Below, one piece after another: positions 56,091 through 62,540 of a stretch of 64,000 nucleotides of DNA (positions are counted from its first letter, which is position 1; each line of letters begins with the position of its first letter). This DNA comes from a virus. The stretch is taken from IMG/VR virus record IMGVR_UViG_3300011113_000747, positions 1 through 64,000 of that record; one strand, given 5' to 3'. The notes under the pieces are model-generated. The model had not been told where the DNA came from. It worked only from the letters and a program-made list of their open reading frames with translations, and did not search any database. The position numbers and the translations under genes are program-made.

Positions 56091-56270
56091 ATGAACAATC
56101 GCAGATCATTCTTCAAAAGACTCATTGGCTTAATCGCTGCACCAAAGGTTGCGAAAGCAACACACTCAAGCAACATAGTCAAAATGTGGACACCTGAAAC
56201 AGGTGTTACATATGGTGAGTATATTCATCCAGGCATTTGTATTAAACAAATTGACAAAACGGGGAGTTAG
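56091..56270 (+). CDS. Small protein with twin-arginine-like N-terminus
   Basis: 59 aa, MNNRRSFFKRLIGLIAAPKV: R-R-x-F-F-K followed by a hydrophobic stretch, resembling a short Tat signal. C-terminal 'VKMWTPETGVTYGEYIHPGICIKQID'. Its stop TAG (56268-56270) lies inside the 5' part of the next tRNA. Confidence 0.6.
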   Translation: MNNRRSFFKRLIGLIAAPKVAKATHSSNIVKMWTPETGVTYGEYIHPGICIKQIDKTGS

Positions 56271-56334
56271 TATAGAAGCAGTACATTGGCTCGACACGCC
56301 AAAGAAGAAGGAGCGTTACCTTCACTCCCTACCA
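56261..56334 (+). tRNA. tRNA-Val (GAC), C33
   Basis: Acceptor GGGGAGT/ACTCCCT, D-arm GTA-TAGAAGCAG-TAC (no GG), anticodon arm TTGGC-TCGACAC-GCCAA with C at position 33, T-stem GAAGG/CCTTC with AGCGTTA. Overlaps the upstream CDS by 10 nt; its CCA is part of the next gene's late promoter. Confidence 0.75.
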
Positions 56335-56345
56335 TAAATATATTC

Positions 56346-56828
56346 ATGAAGTTTGATGATGTTGTAAACGAAGCACTTTCACGTCTTTCGCCTGTAAAAC
56401 TATATAGAGGAGCTGAACCAGATGAGGATCCTTCGAGTGAAGTAGAAAGACCTTGGGCCCAAGGTCGTGAATTAGATTTTCGTGCTGCATTTATGAAAGG
56501 AGATGTTGATGAAGTTATCAGCATGCTGCGTAAGCATGCTGGTGATTCTGGTGTAAGAGCAAAAGGTATAAAGTCATATTCTTTGAATAGAGATGTAGCA
56601 AAAGAGTTTATTTTCGACAAAGGTATAATTAAAGAATTAGATATACCCGCTAAAAACATAATTTCATCAAGACAAAGACTACAAACAATTTTATCTTTAC
56701 CTGATCAACAAAAACAGCAACTGCTCGATCAGGGTGTAGGATTCAACGTTAATAGATTGCTTTCCAAATATAAATTTGCTGCATCTGATCCAGATACAGA
56801 GCAAGAAATAATGATTTACAAAAAGTAA
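56346..56828 (+). CDS. R-S-E mono-ADP-ribosyltransferase
   Basis: 160 aa from MKFDDVVNEALSRL. ART fold: Arg21 (KLYRG), Ser77-Tyr-Ser79 (STS-type), Glu152-Gln-Glu154 (ExE), the R-S-E triad of arginine-type ARTs such as T4 Alt/ModA. Late promoter CATAAATATATTCATG; start at 56346 not 56286. The N-terminus V-N-E could be a capsid tag. Expected to modify host proteins with NAD+; target unknown. Confidence 0.8.
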   Translation: MKFDDVVNEALSRLSPVKLYRGAEPDEDPSSEVERPWAQGRELDFRAAFMKGDVDEVISMLRKHAGDSGVRAKGIKSYSLNRDVAKEFIFDKGIIKELDIPAKNIISSRQRLQTILSLPDQQKQQLLDQGVGFNVNRLLSKYKFAASDPDTEQEIMIYKK

Positions 56829-56906
56829 GCCAACTATCGCTCCACCCGACAGATAGCTTTGCATGACGGTGCAAATGACCCTGAAAATCGCAAGGAGCAA
56901 AATCAT
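56829..56906 (+). ncRNA. Short structured segment between CDS and tRNA
   Basis: CTATC/GATAG and TTTGCA/TGCAAA hairpins. Possibly a tRNA remnant or processing element. Confidence 0.3.
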
Positions 56907-56981
56907 GGTTTCTAAGCATAGACAGCGATGCACACGATTGGTATTCGTGATAGAGGAGCGCAAATCTCCTAGGAGCCTCCA
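56907..56981 (+). tRNA. tRNA-Thr (GGT)
   Basis: Acceptor GGTTTCT/AGGAGCC, D-arm GCAT-AGACAGCG-ATGC, anticodon arm CACGA-TTGGTAT-TCGTG, T-stem AGGAG/CTCCT with loop CGCAAAT. Shares its unusual elbow with the other short-arm Thr tRNA. Confidence 0.82.
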
Positions 56982-57001
56982 TTTTTCAGTGGAACCTTAA
57001 A

Positions 57002-57017
57002 GGAACTACGTTATAAT
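57002..57017 (+). promoter_or_regulatory. Early promoter of the 57055 gene
   Basis: GGAACTACGTTATAAT. The start would be near 57024, so the ATG at 57055 gets a ~30-nt leader; GTG at 57022 is too close. Confidence 0.75.
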
Positions 57018-57054
57018 AAAAGTGAAGTTAAAACAAAAACTAAACTTAAAACAT

Positions 57055-58071
57055 ATGACAGAAACGTTAGAACAACTCAAAGAAACAGTCAAAAGCCATA
57101 CCATTGTGCCTTTTAGCGCACGTAATATTGCTTGCGAAAAAAATACACTCATTATCAATGACCGATATGTTGTTGATCAACCAAAGAAAGTTCTCGAGAC
57201 TCTAGGTATTCGAGATAATCTCATCAAGGAAATTTTTGATAAACCTGATGTTAATTGGGGCGCCATTCGTGATGCTCTTAATACTATCGATGATAAAAAG
57301 TCTTTTGGTGGTATTGTGGATAAAAACAACCGCATGCTTAATCTCACTAAGGCTGTAAAAGAAGAAACTCAGCTTGACTTTGATAAGCGTCTTGATGAGC
57401 TTTTTAATGCTATTGATGGTAGCCAAAGTAATGAACTTCAGAGTGCAATTTGGAGTCCAAGTGATTGTGCAGTTCATGTCAATTCTATTAATCGCTCAAG
57501 TGATATTGATTGCGGTGCTGGTGATATTTGGAAGTTTGGTACAACTACTATCATTGGAGACGCTATGCAACAGTTCAAGAATTATTTTCTTCGTCTAGTC
57601 TGCACAAACGGTATGACCACACGAGATAACATTGCATATCGAGCTGCTACAGCTTCTGTTAATATTGCTAAGCAGTTTGTGAAGTTTGCTAGCGATGGTG
57701 CTTTTGCAAATCAAATTACCCCTCGTGTTAATCGTCTTCGCAACAATCGAGCTTCTCTTTATGAGCTTACCTCTGTTGCTGATTGTCTTAACGCAGAACA
57801 GCGTGATACGTTTATGCCTGAATATGGCTATACCGTTGAACACTTTAAGAACGCTGGTCACCCAGTCGACGGCTTCTCAGCAGCTCGTAAGAAATTTGTT
57901 TATACAAATGAAAATCTTTATGATGTCTTTAATGTTGCAACCAATCTCGCAACACATCAGCGCGATGTGATCGGTGATGCTGCAGCAATGAGGCTCAATA
58001 AGGTTGCTGGTGAAATCTTCTCAAAAGGTCCGAATCTTGATATTCAGATTTTAGATCTTTGGAAGAACTAA
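57055..58071 (+). CDS. DUF932-like protein
   Basis: 338 aa from MTETLEQLKE (an upstream in-frame GTG at 57022 is unlikely because of the promoter). 'AMQQFKNYFLRLVCTNGMTTRDN' matches the DUF932 phage/plasmid family. Soluble alpha/beta. Function unknown. Early expressed; strong terminator follows. Confidence 0.75.
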   Translation: MTETLEQLKETVKSHTIVPFSARNIACEKNTLIINDRYVVDQPKKVLETLGIRDNLIKEIFDKPDVNWGAIRDALNTIDDKKSFGGIVDKNNRMLNLTKAVKEETQLDFDKRLDELFNAIDGSQSNELQSAIWSPSDCAVHVNSINRSSDIDCGAGDIWKFGTTTIIGDAMQQFKNYFLRLVCTNGMTTRDNIAYRAATASVNIAKQFVKFASDGAFANQITPRVNRLRNNRASLYELTSVADCLNAEQRDTFMPEYGYTVEHFKNAGHPVDGFSAARKKFVYTNENLYDVFNVATNLATHQRDVIGDAAAMRLNKVAGEIFSKGPNLDIQILDLWKN

Positions 58072-58078
58072 AAACTTC

Positions 58079-58122
58079 GGTGGGTAACTAGTACATAAAA
58101 AATATTAGTTACCCACCAAAAA
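58079..58122 (+). terminator. Hairpin terminator
   Basis: 12-bp stem GGTGGGTAACTA/TAGTTACCCACC (58079-58090 with 58106-58117), followed by an A-rich tract. Ends the DUF932-like gene. Confidence 0.75.
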
Positions 58123-58138
58123 ATAGTAGATTTATAAA

Positions 58139-58154
58139 GGAAAGTAGCTAAAAT
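58139..58154 (+). promoter_or_regulatory. Early promoter variant
   Basis: GGAAAGTAGCTAAAAT, the TAAAAT variant also used at 6485. Predicted start near 58161, leading into the 58161-58531 region. Confidence 0.6.
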
Positions 58155-58160
58155 AAATAC

Positions 58161-58531
58161 ATAAGAGCGACAAAAAGCTCGATGATCTTTGATAAATTCC
58201 GTGGTGGCAGAACAATGGGTCGCCAGCCCATAATGCACTAAGCAACGTCTGAAAAGACGCCAGGTAGGTTGAAAAAGTTATGCCGGATAAAGCTGAAATA
58301 ACCAAGATTGGTCAAATCTTGAGTGACGTAAGAAGACAACAAATCGTTATTATACGACTGATGGCTGTATTGTCTTGGAGGTAACCATTCCTCTCTATCA
58401 TTAACAATGAGAGTAATTAACTCATTGGATAGTGGCTGAATAATCCGACATAATGGAGACTTGTGAGTAGTCAGGAATCTCACCCACACTAATTTCTCTC
58501 GCAAGAGAATAGAAAGGAAACACACATACAC
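58161..58531 (+). ncRNA. Long non-coding leader, possibly structured RNA
   Basis: About 370 nt between the promoter at 58139 and the CDS at 58532. Contains several short stems, e.g. GAGC/GCTC (58167-58182) and AACGTCT/AGACG (58244-58258). A 34-codon ORF (58280-58384) is possible but weak. May be an sRNA or regulatory leader. Confidence 0.4.
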
Positions 58532-58747
58532 ATGAATAAAAACGCATATGAAATCAGGCTAGATGTTCTTGGTATGGCTCATGGTACTATCATGAATCAA
58601 TACCACGAAAAGATTGGTCAGCTTCGCGATAATGCAAATCGTACAAATCATCAGTTTGATGTTGAGCTTATTGATAAGCTTATGCCGAAAACGGCAGACA
58701 TCATTGCTTATGCAAACGAATTGTATTCCTTCGTAGAAGGCAAATAG
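58532..58747 (+). CDS. Small helical phage protein
   Basis: 71 aa, MNKNAYEIRLDVLGMAHGTI... resembling small proteins common in marine T4-like phages. Preceded by GAAAGGAAA (SD-like). Function unknown. Confidence 0.78.
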   Translation: MNKNAYEIRLDVLGMAHGTIMNQYHEKIGQLRDNANRTNHQFDVELIDKLMPKTADIIAYANELYSFVEGK

Positions 58748-58797
58748 AGTCAAAGTGGTGCTGGATAACCACATTAAACACCAGTAAATATATACAT

Positions 58798-58893
58798 GCT
58801 CCAGTAGCTCAATTGGTAGAGCGGAAGGCTTATACCCTTCGTATGCACCAGATTAGTGCGCGGTTGTCGGTTCGAGCCCGGCCTGGAGTACCA
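58798..58893 (+). tRNA. tRNA-Ile (TAT) with long variable arm
   Basis: Acceptor GCTCCAG/CTGGAGT, canonical D-arm and anticodon arm GAAGG-CTTATAC-CCTTC, T-stem GTCGG/CCGGC. A 25-nt variable arm with GCAC/GTGC hairpin is unusual. The UAU anticodon (AUA codon) is rare in bacteria, which use lysidine-CAU. Confidence 0.9.
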
Positions 58894-58899
58894 ATTTTC

Positions 58900-59343
58900 G
58901 GGGGCGTTCTGGTTTCGACTCAATTGGTTGAATCAAGTTCGCATGCAGAGGTAGACTAGCTGGCCTCTATAAAAGCAAGTCAAAAAACATAAACGCAGAA
59001 GACACTGAAGTCGATGCCCTCTTAGCACAAGCTGAGTACATCTTCAACAACGCTGACGAATTCGTCACCGCTGATGTTGAAGAAGCTCTCTTTGCCTAAG
59101 CAAAAACAGAAATGGATCCTATTAAAATTTCTGAGGTAACCAATAGGTTGAGCTGAACAATGTATGCTCTTAAATCAAACATTGGGGTGACCTCGGACTC
59201 TTCACCGAAGTAGGTAGGCTCTAAAACTTAGGTTGATACGCCATGCAAACCTGTTGCCAATGAAATTGCAAATGTATCTAAGCATGTAGACAACTTAGCT
59301 GATACTATTGAACACAGGGGTTCGACTCCCCTCGCCTCCACCA
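58900..59343 (+). ncRNA. ssrA: tmRNA with a 34-codon tag
   Basis: 444 nt. 5' GGGGGCG-TTCTGG-TTTCGAC and 3' GGGG-TTCGACT-CCCC, acceptor CGCCTCC, A-CCA form the tRNA-Ala-like domain, with the G3-T70 pair. Resume codon GCA at 58995 after TAAAC; tag ORF to TAA 59097-59099 reads AEDTEVDALLA...EEALFA (34 aa encoded). One-piece type. Rescues stalled ribosomes; typical tags are 8-15 aa long, so this is notably long. Confidence 0.93.
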
Positions 59344-59362
59344 TTTTAGAATAAATAAAGAC

Positions 59363-59884
59363 ATGTACCAGCTGTTTTTAGACGATGAACGTATGCCAGA
59401 AGATGTATTTTGGATTAACATTCCAAAAGGAGATTACGTTATCGTGCGTACTGCAGAACAATTTAAGCAGTATATTCAAGAACATGGATTACCTTCACAT
59501 GTTTCATTTGATCATGACTTAGGGGATGATCCTAATGGTTATGACTGCGCAAAGTGGTTAGTAAACTATTGCATTGAAACAGATCAAAAGTTTCCATCAT
59601 ATACAGTACACTCTCAAAACCCAATCGGTAAAGATAACATCATTGGATATATTGATAATTACAAACGAGTGTATGGTGAAAGTGCAAAGCTAACATTCGA
59701 GCAATACTTTTATATCACTGAAAAGAAAAAGAGTATTCATGACCCTGTAAGACCAGGTATACTCAAGAGACAAACAAAGGGTAAGATGACTTGCTCGAAA
59801 GCGAGAGCGTTAAAGTCTAAGCAGAAGAACAAAGGTAATAATACAGCTAAAGCTGCTCAACGCTACCTAAACTATCATTGTTAA
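59363..59884 (+). CDS. Cyclic-phosphate-processing receiver-like protein
   Basis: 173 aa. 'LFLDDERMPED' ... 'VSFDHDLGDDPNGYDCAKWLV' and 'YTVHSQNPIGKDNIIGYIDNY' match the cREC/cyclic-phosphate-processing receiver family. Residues ~125-173 are a Lys/Arg-rich tail. Late promoter AATAAATAAAGACATG. Possibly linked to RNA end processing or anti-signalling (inference). Confidence 0.78.
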   Translation: MYQLFLDDERMPEDVFWINIPKGDYVIVRTAEQFKQYIQEHGLPSHVSFDHDLGDDPNGYDCAKWLVNYCIETDQKFPSYTVHSQNPIGKDNIIGYIDNYKRVYGESAKLTFEQYFYITEKKKSIHDPVRPGILKRQTKGKMTCSKARALKSKQKNKGNNTAKAAQRYLNYHC

Positions 59885-60321
59885 TAGTTAACTTCGATAT
59901 TATCATCGAATATATTCTTTGCTCCTACATCGATTAGAGCATCAAGCTCATTCATAATAAAGTCTTTACCGATGAGTACTGGGTATTCATTATTACCTCT
60001 ATTACCAATAGAGAATTTAACATTATCAAATTCTTTATCTCCTATTTTGATATTGAATTCAACTACTGGTCTATCTTCAAAATTGCCAGCACCCACGTTA
60101 ATCTTAATATGATTCACGACAGGTTTAGTGAGGGTTCTACCATTAACGGTATTGAATGTTACTTGATCATCTTTAACCGATACACCTTCACCATGTAATA
60201 CATTGTAAGCACCATTACCGCTATCAACCTTAGCTTGAACTTCACCAATATCATTGATATAGATGGTTTCAATTAAACCAATTACTGTCTTTTCTTGGAA
60301 ATATTGTTTGAATTTAATCAT
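59881..60321 (-). CDS. Capsid-tagged retropepsin-like protease
   Basis: 146 aa from MIKFKQYFQE (upstream frame to 60357 rejected because the tag motif and the previous stop fix 60321). Aspartic-protease-like: 'VQAKVDSGNGAYNVL' (D-S-G), 'YPVLIGKDFIMNELDALIDVG'. Resembles PF05618/retropepsin-like proteins. Probably a capsid-delivered protease (inference). Confidence 0.72.
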   Translation of the reverse strand: MIKFKQYFQEKTVIGLIETIYINDIGEVQAKVDSGNGAYNVLHGEGVSVKDDQVTFNTVNGRTLTKPVVNHIKINVGAGNFEDRPVVEFNIKIGDKEFDNVKFSIGNRGNNEYPVLIGKDFIMNELDALIDVGAKNIFDDNIEVNY

Positions 60322-60322
60322 A

Positions 60323-60661
60323 TTATTCGCAACCACATCCTTTATCTTGATGTTCATATTCGAGCCAGTGATAAACTGAAGATATATAGTCAGATGCTTT
60401 GGTAATTTTAGCAGCTACCCAACCTTCAAGACCATCAACTTGATCAACCATTTCATAGAGCTTTTGAGAATATTCTGCAAGCTTTCTAAGATCAGCTTTA
60501 GCCATATGGATTTCACTTGGATCACTTTCATCTACGTTGTGACCTTCTGCATCACTAGCCATACCTGGTTGGTGGGTTTCTGGTGAGAGATCAGCTGCTC
60601 TTGCTATAAAAATAGCGTTTTCATATAAAGCTGCAATAGAAAGTTTGTCCTTTTTATCCAT
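60323..60661 (-). CDS. Capsid-tagged helical protein
   Basis: 112 aa. MDKKDKLSIAALYEN contains L-Y-E. C-terminus 'LEGWVAAKITKASDYISSVYHWLEY' is a pattern frequent in marine T4-like phages. Late promoter TTAAATAACTATATG. Ends CGCE. Function unknown. Confidence 0.78.
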   Translation of the reverse strand: MDKKDKLSIAALYENAIFIARAADLSPETHQPGMASDAEGHNVDESDPSEIHMAKADLRKLAEYSQKLYEMVDQVDGLEGWVAAKITKASDYISSVYHWLEYEHQDKGCGCE

Positions 60662-60665
60662 ATAG

Positions 60666-61268
60666 TTATTTAATACGTTCCCTTATTGCATTATACGTTT
60701 TATTTACCAAAATACTTGGTATCATACGAGACATACCTTGTTTGAAAAGATCTATATCATTATCGAGAGCAGCTTTTCTGAGTTTTGAGGCACTCATACC
60801 TTCAACGCCTTCTGAATCTGGATCTCTTTCACCTGCTGATTCAAACTTATAGTCTGCAAATTGAAAAGGGATATTACCCTTTGAATCTGGTTTACCATTA
60901 TATCTCTCAATCAATCCTTCAAATTCAGGAATTCGATCACTACCTGCAATATGAATTATATTTGCATATCCTTTCTCTTGTAAATCTTTTAAAACTGAAA
61001 TTAAATTAGCACCGGATTCCAAAATTTGAATATTTGGTGGTGTCATATACTTCAAAATTTCTTCCTTTTCTTTAAAAGATAGCGGATCCTTTTTATTATT
61101 TTGTGTATGTGAAGGTACGAGAAACCCATTACCATTTACTCTTTTAGTAACTTCAGCTAGTTTATTAATAAGCTTCTCATGACCAACAGTAGGTGGGTTA
61201 TATCTACCGTATGCAATAACTGCAGTTTTACCTTGTTGTTCTAATATAAATTGTTTAAATGATTTCAT
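60666..61268 (-). CDS. Capsid-tagged nucleotidyltransferase
   Basis: 200 aa. MKSFKQFILEQ (I-L-E) then a HIGH-type cytidylyltransferase fold: 'GRYNPPTVGHEKLI' (T-V-G-H) and 'GMSASKLRKAAL' (S-x-S-x-x-R). Similar to NMN/cytidylyl transferases; substrate unknown. Coupled to the ligase gene (ATGA overlap at 61265). Confidence 0.8.
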   Translation of the reverse strand: MKSFKQFILEQQGKTAVIAYGRYNPPTVGHEKLINKLAEVTKRVNGNGFLVPSHTQNNKKDPLSFKEKEEILKYMTPPNIQILESGANLISVLKDLQEKGYANIIHIAGSDRIPEFEGLIERYNGKPDSKGNIPFQFADYKFESAGERDPDSEGVEGMSASKLRKAALDNDIDLFKQGMSRMIPSILVNKTYNAIRERIK

Positions 61269-62536
61269 TTTGTTTGTACACCTCCTGGTTTACCTGTTTG
61301 AAAATTAGCAGCTGAAAATTCTTTTCTATCTACAAACTTAGTAATTTCAGGACCACCTTGTGTACGTGATACAGCATAACCTTCTGGTGGTGTGGTTTTC
61401 CAATTACCACCACCTTGATCCATATATGTACCAAGATAAGAATTTTTAGTCATTTCGTTGAAGATTTTAACGAGATTATTCTTTAAAGTTGCAACTATTT
61501 TTGTAATATCAAAAACTGCTTTGATAGATTTTTTAGCTCCTTTAAGTTCCTTCACCGCAGCTTCAAGCTGAGCTTTCTTTTTCATCTTACCAGACTCACT
61601 TTTAAGAGCATTCAATTCTTTCTGAAATCTACCAGCAATATATTCAATAAACTGCTGAGTTGAAATGGAGGTGTTGTCTAAAAACTTACCACCTCTAATC
61701 TCAGAATTAATATATGTTTTCATTTCCATAGCATATTTTTGTATCATGGAAAAATCGATTGTTTTAAGTAATGCACTAACTTGAGCTTTTTTCTTATCTA
61801 CATCCTTTAAAAGCATATTGAGAATACGCTTATTTGGGTTAGCTTGCTTGTCGATAAGAACGTTAAATACAAATACATCTTTTGAACGTGCAAATTCAGT
61901 TGGTGATGTTGTATATTTTTTAACTCTAAGAATACCACCAACTACTTCATACTCGATATGAATAGCAACACCTATCTGTGAATTTTGAATTTCTCTACCA
62001 AAAGGACTTTCTGGTGATACAGCATATTTAATGGTATTAGGTTTAAAAGAAATAAATGTATTAGTGTTACGAATACCATCTATTGTATTTGGTGTTTCTG
62101 TTTGTTTAATTTGATTATCAAACATATAATCCATTTGATAAATACCCTTCAAATTTAATGATGGTATATATTGAAGAGCTAACTTAAGCTTTTCAGCTAA
62201 ACCAGGACTGTTAGAGTGGTTTGCATCAATGTCATCTTCTGTATAATTTATCTTTGGATTTTTTGCAAATGCTGATTTACTTGCAACGAAGAACTTACCC
62301 TGAGGGTCTTTACCTGCAACAATAGCAGGTGAGCCATCAAACTTTGTAGAGATCTGATAGTCAGTTTCACTTACAAAGTATTCAATAGCCTTATCGATAT
62401 ACTCCAAAGCCTCGATCACACCATCACGACCTTTATTGATAATATTTTCTTCTAAATGGTCAATATGCTTGACAGCTCCTTCAACTTCATCGAAGAACTC
62501 TAGAAATATTTTATTGTATTGTTTAAATGTTATCAT
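61265..62536 (-). CDS. Capsid-tagged ligase-like nucleotidyltransferase
   Basis: 423 aa. MITFKQYNKIFLEFF tag. 'ISTKFDGSPAIVAGKDPQGKFFVASKSAF' carries the K-x-D-G ligase motif (KFDG at ~residue 66) and downstream motifs IYQMDYMF and HIEYEVV; resembles DUF6267/RNA-ligase-like phage proteins. Substrate unknown. Confidence 0.72.
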   Translation of the reverse strand: MITFKQYNKIFLEFFDEVEGAVKHIDHLEENIINKGRDGVIEALEYIDKAIEYFVSETDYQISTKFDGSPAIVAGKDPQGKFFVASKSAFAKNPKINYTEDDIDANHSNSPGLAEKLKLALQYIPSLNLKGIYQMDYMFDNQIKQTETPNTIDGIRNTNTFISFKPNTIKYAVSPESPFGREIQNSQIGVAIHIEYEVVGGILRVKKYTTSPTEFARSKDVFVFNVLIDKQANPNKRILNMLLKDVDKKKAQVSALLKTIDFSMIQKYAMEMKTYINSEIRGGKFLDNTSISTQQFIEYIAGRFQKELNALKSESGKMKKKAQLEAAVKELKGAKKSIKAVFDITKIVATLKNNLVKIFNEMTKNSYLGTYMDQGGGNWKTTPPEGYAVSRTQGGPEITKFVDRKEFSAANFQTGKPGGVQTK

Positions 62537-62540
62537 TTTT

